From the NCBI GenBank assembly GCA_900618795.1, contig UYJD01000019.1, positions 124,001-188,000 of the forward strand: a DNA stretch of 64,000 bases, read 5' to 3'. How positions within the stretch are numbered: position 1 is the stretch's first letter; the number at the start of each line of letters is the position of its first letter. The position numbers were made by a program, and so were the translations under genes. The notes beneath the pieces were generated by a model. That model saw only the letters and a program-made list of their open reading frames with translations, was not told the origin of the DNA and searched no databases. Below, piece after piece: positions 52,662 through 63,607 of the stretch. Source of the DNA: Cyanodermella asteris. Its lineage: Eukaryota; Ascomycota; Lecanoromycetes; Ostropales; Stictidaceae.

Positions 52662-54488
52662 ATGGAGAAAGACCCCGAGGCTGTCAAGCCCCAGCGCATT
52701 CCGCATTTACGTCAAGTTTTCAACCATGCTGGCATCACACCTGAAGTCGAAAATCACCACTATGATGGCGCCGGAACAGAGGAGCATCCCTACGTGGTTA
52801 CCTTCATCGACCACGATTCCCGGAATCCCATGCTCTACTCGCGGGGCAAAAAGTGGACTCTGACAATGCTGGTCGCTATTGCCACATTGGCCGTTGCTTT
52901 CGTTTCCTCGGCATACTCTGGAGGCGCCGAACAAGTCATCGAGGAATTCGGCTGCAGTCAGGAAGTTTACACCCTTGGAATCAGTCTGTTCGTTCTCGGT
53001 TTCGCAATTGGCCCACTTCTCTGGGCGCCCTTGTCCGAACTATTCGGCAGACAGATCCTGTTCACCACTACATACGGCGCCCTCACGGCCTTCAACGCTG
53101 GCGCCGCTGGCTCAAAGAACATTTACACTCTAATCATCCTTCGCTTCTTCGCCGGTGCCTTTGGTTCGTCGCCGCTCACCAACGCTGGTGGTGTCATTGC
53201 CGATATATTTCCCGCCAGGGAAAGAGGACTCGCCATGTCTCTGTTCGCAGCAGCGCCATTCATGGGCCCCGTTCTGGGCCCCATCGTCGGAGGATTTGTT
53301 GGCGAGACCGTCGGTTGGAGATGGGTCGAGGGTGTCATGGCAATCTTCACTGGTGTGCTGTGGCTTCTCGGCTCGTTTCTTCTGCCCGAGACCTACCCTC
53401 CCGTTCTGCTTCGCAAGCGCGCGGCTGAGCTGTCGAAGCGGACCGGAAAGGTCTACAAGAGTCGACAGGAAATCGAGCAAGGCAAGACTTCCTTCGGCCA
53501 GGTCTTCCGCACCTCCCTCCTTCGCCCTTGGATTCTTCTATTCCGCGAGCCTATCGTGTTCCTGCTCAGCATCTACATGGCGATCATCTACGGTACCCTC
53601 TACATGCTGTTCTCGGCCTTCCCCATTGTGTTCCAGCAAGGTCGTGGCTGGTCGCCTGGTATCGGTGGTCTGGCCTTCATAGGTGTCGCGGTCGGAATGA
53701 TCCTGGCCGTCATTTACAGCGTGTGGGACAACAAACGATATGCCCGCATCACGGACGAACACAAGGGCTTCGCACCCCCAGAAGCTCGCCTCCCGCCAAC
53801 CATGATCGGCGGATGCCTTGTACCTATTGGTCTCTTCTGGTTTGCGTGGACCAATTACCCGTCAATCCACTGGATCGTCTGCATCATCGCTACCGCGCCG
53901 TTCGGCTTCGGAATGGTGCTCATCTTCCTTGGCGTCATGAATTACCTAATTGACGCATACACCATCTTCGCTGCTTCGGTTCTCGCCGCCAACAGTGTGC
54001 TCCGAAGTCTCTTCGGTGCCGCCTTCCCTCTGTTCACCACCCAGATGTACATGAACCTCGGCATACACTGGGCAAGTTCCATCCCCGCATTCCTCGCACT
54101 AGCATGCGTACCGATGCCGTTCTTGTTCTACAAGTACGGTCCCGCAATCAGAGAGAGGTGCAAGTTTGCTGCCCAAAGCGCCGCGTTCATGCAGCGTATG
54201 CAGAAGGAGCAGGAGGGCGATGATGAGACCGAGGGCGAGCAGGCTGAGAAGGCGAAGCAGGACGGCGACGCTTCGGAAATTACGAGACAGGGTGACAATG
54301 TCGACAAGGACGAGGAAGAGCAGGAGCCCGAGTTCGCACCCATCAGGGCGACACAGAGCAGGAGGTCATTCGAGAGGACGGAGCGCGGCTACGATTACAA
54401 TCCCTTCGATCTGGACCGCGTCAACACCAGGGAGAGTTTCAAGAACAAGGGCTCCAAGTCACGAAGCAGGGCGGGAAGCTTCAAATGA
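52662..54488 (+). CDS. MFS multidrug/polyamine-type transporter (DHA1 family, 12 TM)
   Basis: Plasma-membrane drug:H+ antiporter of the DHA1 group (FLU1/TPO-like). Intact single exon of 608 aa. The cytosolic N-terminus (about 65 aa) is followed by 12 membrane spans, from LTMLVAIATLAVAFVSSAYSG to FLALACVPMPFLFYKYG. Motif A lies between spans 2 and 3 (APLSELFGRQI), and the antiporter motif C lies in span 5 (GPVLGPIVGGFVGETVGWRW). The family's conserved loop PETYPPVLLRKRAAELSKR is present. The last 110 residues are acidic, then Arg/Ser-rich (EGEQAEKAKQ, KSRSRAGSFK), likely a regulated cytosolic tail. Substrate cannot be predicted. Confidence 0.93.
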   Translation: MEKDPEAVKPQRIPHLRQVFNHAGITPEVENHHYDGAGTEEHPYVVTFIDHDSRNPMLYSRGKKWTLTMLVAIATLAVAFVSSAYSGGAEQVIEEFGCSQEVYTLGISLFVLGFAIGPLLWAPLSELFGRQILFTTTYGALTAFNAGAAGSKNIYTLIILRFFAGAFGSSPLTNAGGVIADIFPARERGLAMSLFAAAPFMGPVLGPIVGGFVGETVGWRWVEGVMAIFTGVLWLLGSFLLPETYPPVLLRKRAAELSKRTGKVYKSRQEIEQGKTSFGQVFRTSLLRPWILLFREPIVFLLSIYMAIIYGTLYMLFSAFPIVFQQGRGWSPGIGGLAFIGVAVGMILAVIYSVWDNKRYARITDEHKGFAPPEARLPPTMIGGCLVPIGLFWFAWTNYPSIHWIVCIIATAPFGFGMVLIFLGVMNYLIDAYTIFAASVLAANSVLRSLFGAAFPLFTTQMYMNLGIHWASSIPAFLALACVPMPFLFYKYGPAIRERCKFAAQSAAFMQRMQKEQEGDDETEGEQAEKAKQDGDASEITRQGDNVDKDEEEQEPEFAPIRATQSRRSFERTERGYDYNPFDLDRVNTRESFKNKGSKSRSRAGSFK

Positions 54489-54777
54489 TGCATTGTTTCA
54501 CGACATGTTTGATGTTTGATCTAGCGACACATACCCTTCACTGTACCATAGTGAACGCTTTAATAATAATATTGACGAACAAAAGTTCTCCGATCTTGCT
54601 CATCGGCGTCACATGCAACGCTACTACAATCCGCGGCTCAGTGCAATATCGACGTCGCGACAATCTTCAAACCCATATAATACAGGTCTTGGTATCATGA
54701 TCGTACTTCCAAAATGCACGTAGCACCAACTATCGAACAGTCAAACCCTCCGTTGCAGCGACCTGCGATCATCGAGC
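54489..54777. other. Convergent spacer, MFS / RGD1
   Basis: About 290 bp between converging 3' ends; nothing further recognised. Confidence 0.5.
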
Positions 54778-57130
54778 TCAGTCATCGTCGAATATCTGAA
54801 GCGTGTGCTGCAGTATTGTATCAATGACCCTCACTTGCCAACCCGCATCCGCCATGTTCTGCATGTTTGTGGATACCATCAGTGTCGGCCCGAAACAGAT
54901 GGCGAGGTTGCCGGAATTCATTCGATTGGCCCCAGAATGTTCTTGTACGCGGTGGAGATGTAGGACCAGGGCACGCAGTGTGGCGTAGTTTGGGTCGGGG
55001 AGCTCGTTGATAGTGGCGTGAATGCTGTCACGGCGACTTGTCTCGTCGTCGAGTCGTGCTGCTTCGACAAAGGCGCGGTAGTGTTGGCGTGTCAGTAAAG
55101 GGTCAGGCAGCTCGCGGAAAAACTGCTTGAGCAACGTGGCAACAGAATTGACGTCGTGGAAGAACGCTTCTGGTGAGCGGAAGTCTACATCGGCTCCTGG
55201 TAAGAAGTCAGCAAAAGGGTCGTTCAACAGCTTGCATGGAATAGTGCTTACCTGTGTCGAATGACTCTTTGAGTTTAGTAACGTGGTTGTTGTTGCCGTT
55301 CACTCGGTATATTCCCTCCACTTCTAAACCAAACAGGTCAACTGCTGACAAGCATTGCGCCACGACATGTGGAATGGGAAGTGAGTCCCGATCGAAAAGC
55401 TCTTGCAAAGACACTCCAAACTGCTGAGTGGGTGTGACCCGACGCGGCGTCTGCTGCCCACTGTTGTTGTTGTTGTTGTTGTTGTTGTCGTCGTCCATCA
55501 TCAGGCCACCAACCGGAGCCGGCCCGCCAAACGAGCCTGGACTGGGTCCAGCACCAGGCCCAGGTCCTGGTCCTAATTGGCTAGGAGGAGGATGTTGCTG
55601 TGCAGGTGAATACGATGGGCCATCTGACATGTGTAGAGGAGGCTGCATGGGCGAGCCATTCATTGGCATTTGACCGGGGTACGACGGCGGAGGACCCGAG
55701 ATTTGTGGCGGGCCTGAGTGCACTGGCGAGTCGAAATTGACGGGCTGGATTGTTGGTGCTTTAGAGTAGGTGCCTGCAGCTGGCGGTCCACTGCTCTGAG
55801 CAGCGTTGAATTGTCCCGGCCGAGGAGAACCAGATGGCCCAATTTGTGGCGATCGCGTCTCTGCAGGCGATGCAAACGTGTCACTGATTCGAGGCGGCTG
55901 AGTCGAAATTTGCGGAGGCTGAGTTGGGGTTTGTGAGAATGAACCTGTCTGAATCGGAGCAGGCTGGGCTGGTCTGGGTGCTTGTGCAGCAGCAGCTGCT
56001 GCAGGACCTGGTCCGGCTTGAGTAGGGTGACGTTCATAGGCTGGCTCGGGAGGATTGGTGGCCCTTGCAGCAAAGCTGGTCACAAAGCCTCGCAGGTCGT
56101 GGGTGTTGTCGATTGACTGAACGATAGCACGCATGCTGCGAGTCTGCGCACCTGCTGCGTCGTCCAGAGGGCTGACACAAAGACCGTTGCTGAGCAACAG
56201 CTTCTCATTGAAGGTGGCTAGAAGGGTTAGCCGAACCGCTCGATAAGTATCTGAAAGACATTACTTACCAAATTTCTGGATCTGCATCGTAAGGGCTGAA
56301 TCGCACTCGTTGATGAGTTGTTCCAAGGCTCTGGTAGCCTGAGGTCTCAACGAATCTACCAACTCTTTCCTGAAACCTTGAGCGGTCTGAACCTTTTGCG
56401 AGTAGTCCGAGTCGGCGGCCTGCATTTTCCTCAATGTTTCCTCCTCGACTTGTTGGGCGTTCTTGGGTCCTTTGATACCGAACCTGCCACCAGTCCGATC
56501 ACCAGTTTTGATGGCATGATAGCTCTCAGCTAGAGTGTGGTATTTGGACTTTGCCTTGTCCATGGCGCCCTCTGCATCCGAGCTCCGCTTCTCGGCAGCG
56601 AGACCTGTCGTTTTCCAGTGTTTTCGGCCAGCCTCTTTCTCGCGTGCCAATTCCAGTAGATCTTCATGCATCTGATTCAGTGACAGAGCAAAGGACAAGC
56701 CGTTGTCAGCCATCTTCTCATGCGCCCGAGTCAGGGCTTCGTAGTTCTGGACAAAGGTGCCCTGTCGCGACTCGGGCCGCCTGGCGCCTTCGAAGGTGGA
56801 GCGACATAATTTCTTCAAACTTGAAGCGTGGCCTTCCTCGACCTGGGCGCGCTTGTGCAGGAAGCCGGCAAAGTCACGAGCAGATGCTATGCTCTGCTTG
56901 AGACGGGCAAGGAGTGTATTGATGCCTATCTAGAAGTTGGATCAGCGAGTGGGTATTGGACAAGACAGCGCGTAGAGACATACATCGGACTGCAGGACAC
57001 GATTGTAGACCTCGTCGGCGACTGAGGGCTTTTCCGAAGATGCGCCCGCAACAGGCAGAGCGCTGGAGCCGTTCGGGGGCGCCTGAGGGCTGTCTGCAGA
57101 ACCATCCTCAGATGGTCTGTCGTTCGCCAT
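54778..57130 (-). CDS. rgd1: RGD1-like F-BAR and RhoGAP protein
   Basis: GTPase-activating protein for Rho-type GTPases with membrane-bending activity; yeast Rgd1 acts on Rho3 and Rho4. Exons 56984-57130, 56269-56929, 55252-56217 and 54778-55196 give 730 aa, all phases matching. The F-BAR domain spans about residues 45-300 (FAGFLHKRAQVEEGHASSLK; a long helical region ending ALTMQIQKF). A Pro/Gln/Ser-rich linker (about 340-490) contains a run of eight or more Asn encoded by a TTG-strand triplet repeat near 55461-55489. The RhoGAP domain (about 500-725) has the arginine finger in GIYRVNG, and FFRELPDPLLTRQHYRAFVE and NSGNLAICFGPTLM. Head-to-head with a Rac gene. Confidence 0.92.
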
Positions 57131-58526
57131 GGGTGGTTCTGGTGCGGAGTTTGCTTTGGCGGCCTAAGTAGTCGCAAACAATCAACGCGGATGCGGAGGG
57201 AGGGCGTGCTGGTCGCAGCAGAGTGGTGGGCAACGCAGAATGCAATACAATGCAGCAGAGCACAGGACTGGTGTGCGATAAGGCGTGAGGGTGGACTAGC
57301 TGGTCTGACTTGACTGGTTTCGTCGGGGTGATGAATGAGGAGCGGATTCGGGTTGCGTAGCTGGCTGTGACGATCCCGGCAAGGTCAAGGAACTGGACGA
57401 GCTCGGATCCGTGAATCCTATTTACCAACATACGATGCGCAGTCGATGACTTGTTCACGATTGAATGCTATCATTTATGAGCGTGTTTGCATGCACCAAT
57501 CATTACTGGCGTAGACTGCAAGGATGCAATGTTCTGGCATGGCTCTCGACACCGCGCAGTCGACTAGATAGTGTCAACCACTGCCAGTGCTCCGACCTCT
57601 ATTGCACACACTTCTGCTGCTGCCATGTTCTCACCTATCAAATAGCTCCGTGACGATGTACTAACTGACCAAAGCACCACAGCAGTTCGTTGCTTTCGAC
57701 TGTGGTCGTGACACGTCTTGTGCACGTCTCAACGGTTTACTGTTTAAACGCCTTGTCCCCAATCAGGCTCATGTTGCGATGCCGCATCAGATTCGGGCCG
57801 CTGGCCAGCCCAGACAAAGCTGTCCTTGTACTGTCCTGTTATCCTGCTCGGGGGTAAGACCGATGTCGTTTGCATTGCTGCGCCGTCAGAGTGCTGACGC
57901 TGGGTCGTCTAGACTCGCTTGTCTCAGCGTCTGACACGCAGAGCGTTTGGCGGGGTGCAGCATTGACTGGCGGTCATTACTACGAACGAGTCTGCGGCGT
58001 GATAAGAGCAGACAGGTGGGCGGGCGTAGAGAGTAGAGAAACACGAGCGGATTGCAGTGTAGCAGAAGCAAGGATGCAGAGTGGATACGAGAGCACTGCT
58101 CCAACCTCCAGTAACGACATACCCAACTCCCTCTCCATCCATCCATCCATCCCACCACCTTCTGAGCAGCATCTTCAACATTACCTGGCTTCAGTCGAAC
58201 TTGTTGCTCTCTCTCTCCCTCTCCCTCTCGCATCTGCGCCGTCGTCGCTCGTGTCCGTTGCTGCCCGTGATACGCAGGCCAGATAATCGAGCTCGTCGCC
58301 AGCCCCTGTCTCATTGCAGCGCTCACCGACCGCGGCCCACCGTCTCTGTTCTGTGCTGCTCGTTGCTTTCTTGCCCGACGAGCGCCCAAGCTCCTCCTAG
58401 CAACTCTCAATCACTATTCATTGTCCGCCTCTCACACCGCCGTTGCTCATCGACCTTGCACCGCCAGCCCGCCTGCATCTTGCTTTACACCTACTCTCGC
58501 ACAGTCAGATCTCTTCCGCAGAGCAA
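57131..58526. other. Divergent intergenic region, RGD1 / RAC1
   Basis: About 1.4 kb. The right part (58100-58520) is strongly C/T-rich with short TCCA and CTCT repeats, probably the leader of the Rac gene. No other gene recognised. Confidence 0.55.
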
Positions 58527-59397
58527 ATGGCGGCGCCCACGCAATCGCTCAAGGCGAGCTTGCCCGCTCCACCAAGCTTGTGAACACAAAAGCTAACTGC
58601 CCTGTCCAGTGCGTTGTGACCGGCGACGGTGCCGTGGGCAAAGTACGCCTGACAAGACTCCTGCGCTCTCCTGATCAAGTTGCTGACCTCTTTCCGCAGA
58701 CCTGTCTACTTATCTCATACGTGACCAACGCCTTTCCAGGCGAATATATCCCTACCGTGTACGCTTCCCTCTCATTTCTTCCAGCCCACATTTGTCCCAC
58801 CTCGGCATGATCCGACACTGACTGCGAATGCGATACAGTTTCGACAACTATTCAGCCACCGTCACCGTTGACGGCAAAGTCATCTCACTCGGTCTGTGGG
58901 ATACTGCCGGTCAGGAGGACTACGACAGACTCCGGCCTCTATCTTACCCCCAAACAGACGTCTTTCTCATCTGCTTCAGCGTCGCGTCGCCTCCATCGTT
59001 TGCCAACGTCAAAGCGAAATGGTTCCCAGAAATTGATCACCACGCGCCCGGCGTTCCTATCATTCTCGTCGGCACAAAGCTGGATTTGAGGGAGGACAGA
59101 CCGACACTTGACAGCCTGAGGCAAAAGAGGATGGACCCCATTACATATGAGCAGGCGCTGGCCACTGCCCGTGAAATCAAGGCTGTCAAGTACCTTGAGT
59201 GCAGTGCATTGACCATGCGAGGTCTGAAAGGAGTCTTTGACGAGGCCATCCGGTATGTTATTCCCACGTGTGGAATCACTTTCCTCTACCACGCCCAGCA
59301 GATATGCTTCGCTTTACTGACATCTTCTCACAGAGCCGTCCTGAGCCCGAAACCTGTCGCAAAGCCGGGAAAGAAAGGAAAATGCAGGATCTTGTGA
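58527..59397 (+). CDS. rac1: Rac-type small GTPase
   Basis: Rho-family GTPase controlling polarised hyphal growth, actin and NADPH oxidase. Exons 58527-58553, 58610-58642, 58700-58758, 58839-59252 and 59334-59397 give 198 aa. P-loop GDGAVGKTC (14-22), effector loop [15 protein letters not shown], switch [20 protein letters not shown], base-specificity motif TKLD, and CSAL. Trp60 in LGLWDTAGQ (Rac Trp56) separates it from Cdc42, which has Phe. The C-terminus is a basic stretch and the CAAX box CRIL, predicting geranylgeranylation. The first intron must use a GC donor (AAG|GCGAGC) because no GT donor gives SLKCVVTGDG. Divergent from the RhoGAP gene RGD1. Confidence 0.95.
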
Positions 59398-59884
59398 ACA
59401 ACTCTATCGCCCAGCTCATGTGGTTGTCGATAAGCCCCAGGTTGCGACATTCCACAAGCATGCGGACGTGCCAGCTCATATACCCCTTTTTAAAAAGTCT
59501 TTTGGCGCTAGAGATAATGCTTTCCTGTGGCCGGGCAGTCAATATGGCAAGGATCATCGAATCGTTTGCGAGCAAATTGACGTGTCGGAGCTGCTTTGGT
59601 TAGACCGGTCCAGGGTTGGCGTGAACGGAGCAATCTGTCAGGCCTCGCTGCTATTCTTATGAAACTTGATGATATATTGCGTGGGATTGGGCAATTTCAA
59701 AGGACGACGCTGGCTTGATACCTGTATATAGGTCGACCCCGAGGCGTCATCGCTATCTTTATACAAATCATAAATTTCAAAACCTGACCAGCCTGTGCCC
59801 GAACGCCTCGCTATAATGCACAAACGGAACGATTGAGCTGCTCAATCCCTGCAGCAGTGATCCCAAAATCAAAAAGCTCAAAGT
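59398..59884. other. Convergent spacer, RAC1 / NOP6
   Basis: About 490 bp; no gene or repeat seen. Confidence 0.6.
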
Positions 59885-60709
59885 TCATCGCTGCATTCTG
59901 GCCAGTCTGCTTGGATGAATTCCTGACTGGTCTTCTTTAGCATCGCCTTCATTATTGCGTGGTCTGGCGGGCTTGCCGCCTTCCTTCCTCTGAGTCGCCC
60001 TCCGATGCCTCTCCTCGGCCAATTTGTCGTTCTTGATCCTGATTTTCTCCTTGCGATCTCGGCTCTTACCGCCACCGCCTCCAGCCCTGTCCCGGGAGTC
60101 AGCAAACAGGAAGACACATCCCACTTGAAACGCCCCGCAGGCTGGACAAGAAGCTCGGATCAAAGTGTGAATCAACAGCAGCAAGAATCTCGGCACTTAC
60201 GTCAGTTCAATATTGATCTTCCGCTTCTCGCCTCCCCGCCCATCATCAAATAAACTGTGATGAAACTGCTTCAAGCACTCCCCCATCTGGTCATACCGCT
60301 CAAACTCCAAAAACGCACACCCCTTGGACCTGCCCGTCTGCTTATCCGTCAGATGCCGCACCGAACTCGGATTCAAGCGCGCGAAATGCGCTTTGATCGT
60401 CTCCGTCGTTGCGCTAAACGGCAGCTTGCCGACAAAGACTATGAAGCGGGGTTTGGTGGTGGATTCGGAGTCGGCTTTCTTGGCTGCTTTGGCTCTTCGC
60501 TGTTTGTTGTTTTTCGATGACGCTGGTTTTGCCGTGCCGTCTGTTTGATCTGCTGGGGTTTTGGTCTGTGTTTCGGTGGCTCCGTCGTCTTGCTCGGCTG
60601 GCTCTGCTGATGTGTTTGTGATTTCGGCGTTTTGTAGGCGTTCGGCTTCGGCTTCGGCGGCTTTGCGTTGTCGTTCGCGCAGGGCTTTGCGAGCTTTGGT
60701 GGCGACCAT
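59885..60709 (-). CDS. nop6: NOP6-like nucleolar RNA-binding protein
   Basis: RRM protein needed for 40S ribosomal subunit biogenesis (yeast Nop6). Exons 60201-60709 and 59885-60086 (114-nt intron, phase 2) give 236 aa. The N-terminus is a charged Ala/Lys/Glu-rich coiled region. The RRM spans about residues 87-170: RFIVFVGKLPFSATTETIKA (RNP2), TGRSKGCAFLEFE (RNP1) and KRKINIEL. The C-terminus is a long basic stretch typical of Nop6 (RDRKEKIRIKNDKLAEERH, ending SRLARMQR). Splicing joins INIELT to AGGGGKSRDRK. Confidence 0.92.
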
Positions 60710-61051
60710 TTTGAAGAACTGGAATGATGTTGCAACAACAAATAAAGTCGGCGAACAGTTGTGATATTCGGTCTGGTCAAGTATGGTACGTGAAAGTGCG
60801 CGGTTGTGAGCGTTGTGAATTCAGTTCAAAAAAAAAAAGTCCAGGTCGGAGCTGGCTCCGCTGTTGACCTCTGGTTGAGGATGTGACGACCAAACTTTCT
60901 TCACCTCGACATCCTTGTCACTTTGAGCACAAGACGTCTTCTGTATCTACCTTACCTACTCAGCTACTTGCAGACGGATTTGAACTTTGGGTGCGTGAGA
61001 CCCTGCAGCAAAGGAAGATACATCATTTGTGGCTGGTATATTACAGCATGG
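60710..61051. other. Spacer, GH67 3' flank and NOP6 promoter
   Basis: 342 bp with a run of 10 A near 60829-60838; no gene seen. Confidence 0.6.
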
Positions 61052-63607
61052 CTAGTCAACTACACCTTCTGGCAGCACGCTGATGAAGTCGACTGGTGCC
61101 GGCTCCATGCCGTCAGGCTTGCCTACAAGCTTGAGCGTGTCGCCTTGCGAGACGTCAATACCCGGAAAGGTAATCCTACTCGCGGTGTGACCACCAATGT
61201 AAAAGACCGGCGAGTGCCCAAGCACAAGATCGCTGTCGCCTTTCCACGAGCCTATCAGTCGCTCATTCAGGTAGAGTTCCCATGTTGATCTGCCGACTGC
61301 GAGATCGAAGTAATTCACCGCGATGTCGTACCTACCTGTGGGATTGCATAGTGTTGTCATTGCAGTCCCGATCGTTGAATTTGAGGACGTGACGATGGCG
61401 GTGCCTCCCGAGGCGAGGTTCTGTGGGTACACGGCGTACGGTATATAGCCTTCCAGCTGCATTTCCTCGGCCTCAATGCGATAAGGATGATTGTTGACTC
61501 GACCATGAAGATCTGCAATCCCGGATTTGTTGAAATAGAAGTTGTTGATCGCATCACGCCAAACTAGTGAATGCCCTGCCTGATAGGCAAGCCGGGAAAG
61601 CACTTCGTTATATCTTTGCTCGTCCACCTTACCCTCCAAGGCCTTCCACCTTGCTGGGAAAGTCTGTGCATTCGCGGCACCAGTATAGTGCGCGTCGTAG
61701 AAATGCTGAATTACACTCTTGCCAGATCTTAGCTCATGAGTGTACGGGACGTGGTGGAACCATAGAAGGAGCTCTTCAGGAGTCGTATCAACATTCTCGT
61801 AAACTTCATGGACCTGTGGTGGGTATTGGCCAGCAAATCCAGTGCCATTGCCAACGGTGCGATCCATCCCTATAGATGTCGCATCCGCACGAGTCCACTG
61901 ACCCCATGGGTTGTTGTCAGCAGTCGACGGGTCTGGTCCGTAATGAGCGTTCAAGATATCAGTGAGCGTTTGGATACCAAGGTTTCCAGTGTAATTTTCA
62001 TAAGTCGGCCAGGATTCCATCGATAAATTAGTGACGACGTCGAGAACCTGCTTGTCAAGGCCGAACGTCAACCGAATCCAGTCCTGGAGAACGGATGTGG
62101 GGTTATCCGTTGGTCTCCAAGCAAGCCTCCCAAAAGCGTAAAGATTAGACATTGCGAGATGGGAACCTAGCCAGGTCTGATTTGTGCCCACATTCGCAAC
62201 TCCAGCGAATCCGCCAAGATTGCGTCCAGGGCGCCGACCGGAAACAAGGTCTCGGACAACCGAGGTCTGATTGTCAATTCGCAAATCGAAATCTGTGACC
62301 GTGTGCCAAAGCGGAGGCAGGTAAACGAGATGACACTGTTGGCCGAGATATTCCTGGCTGATTTCGAGTTCGATTGCTAAATTGGTATTTCGCAAGTATG
62401 AGAAAAGAGGCGAAGTGGGCTCTCGGACTTGAAAATCAATAGGTCCATACTTGATCTGGACCACAACATTGTCGTCAAATTGACCGTCTAATCCTGTGAA
62501 GAAATTCACTGCCGCATTTGCACGATCCTCGTTCCACACGGATTCCTTGAGGCTTGTCGAGTCGTAGACAAATGCCCGGAACATGAGAACGCCACCGTAT
62601 GGTTGAAGAGCTCTTGCGAAAAGATTGGCCCCTTGGGCTAAGGTGCGATTGTAAGACAGGGGCCCAGGCTGCCCTTCTGAATTTGCTTTGACAAGGAAGC
62701 CAGCAAAATCTGGAATACGCTCATATAGCTGCGCAGTGCGGTTCTGCCACCACGCAACAACGGTCGGGTCGAGAGGGTCGGAGGTTGGCAGCTCCTTCAG
62801 GGCTTGAGGAGATGCGAAATATGGCGACATCGCTACTTGTACTCCATAGGGCCTCATAGCATCAGCAATCTTGGCAAAGCCGTCCATGATACGTGGAGTC
62901 AGGAACGTCTCGTTGGAGTTCACATTGTTGACCACAGCGCCATTGATTCCAACAGAAGCGAGCAGACGAGCATACTGCACTACACGGCTCAAGTCGGACT
63001 TGACGGTACCATTCTCCTAGAAGATGGATGGTCCTCCATAGCCACGCTCAACACTGCCGTGGGTTCCTCCAGCTTGCAGATTGTCCCACTGATTGATCCA
63101 TCGAATCGGAGCACTCGGATTCGAAATGTAGGAGACGCGCGAGAAATTGCCCTGTGCTAGCATCGAGAGATACTGAAACGTGCCATACAGGGCCCCTCGC
63201 TCATTTTGTCCGATGATACTGATTTTTGAGCTCTGGATGTCCAACCAGTAGCCGTCCGCATCCAGGTCTGACAGAGCCGAAGAATTGCCATCCCGAGCCT
63301 GGTATTGAGCAATGGTACCAACAATAACATAAGGCCGAGAACCCGAGTCGGTTACACCTGGGATGTCGGCTTTCTCTCCAAATAGGTCGTGCAGACTCTG
63401 TTGGAGCTCTTCAGCAGCAGTATTGACAGGACTGCCGAGAGTGATATTAAGTGCAACAATTCGATTTGGGATGACTGTTTCAAGTCTCGTGTTCGACAAC
63501 GCTCTCGCGTCGATTGGAGCATATCGAAGCCATGCGTTTATGCCGGTTTCTGCCAACACTAGCCATGCAGTGCTTAGCTGTAACAATATTGTCCCCTGTA
63601 AGAGCAT
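61052..63607 (-). pseudogene. aguA: GH67 alpha-glucuronidase interrupted by one in-frame TAG
   Basis: Secreted alpha-glucuronidase of family GH67, which removes 4-O-methyl-glucuronic acid from xylo-oligosaccharides. One continuous frame of 852 codons runs from MLLQGTILLQLSTAWLVLAETG (signal peptide) to the stop at 61052. It is broken only at codon 197, TAG at 63017-63019. Codon 197 lies in YGGPSIF-stop-ENGTVKSDLSRV, where the family has Trp, so a single TGG to TAG change explains it. The downstream part is intact and carries family blocks: ARLLASVGINGAVVNNVN, GFLVKANSEGQPGP, VVVQIKYGPIDFQVREP, ELEISQEYLGQQCHLVYLPP and NPWGQWTRADATSIGMDR. Either a recent pseudogene, stop readthrough, or a sequencing error. 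No intron with proper borders removes the codon. Confidence 0.85.
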
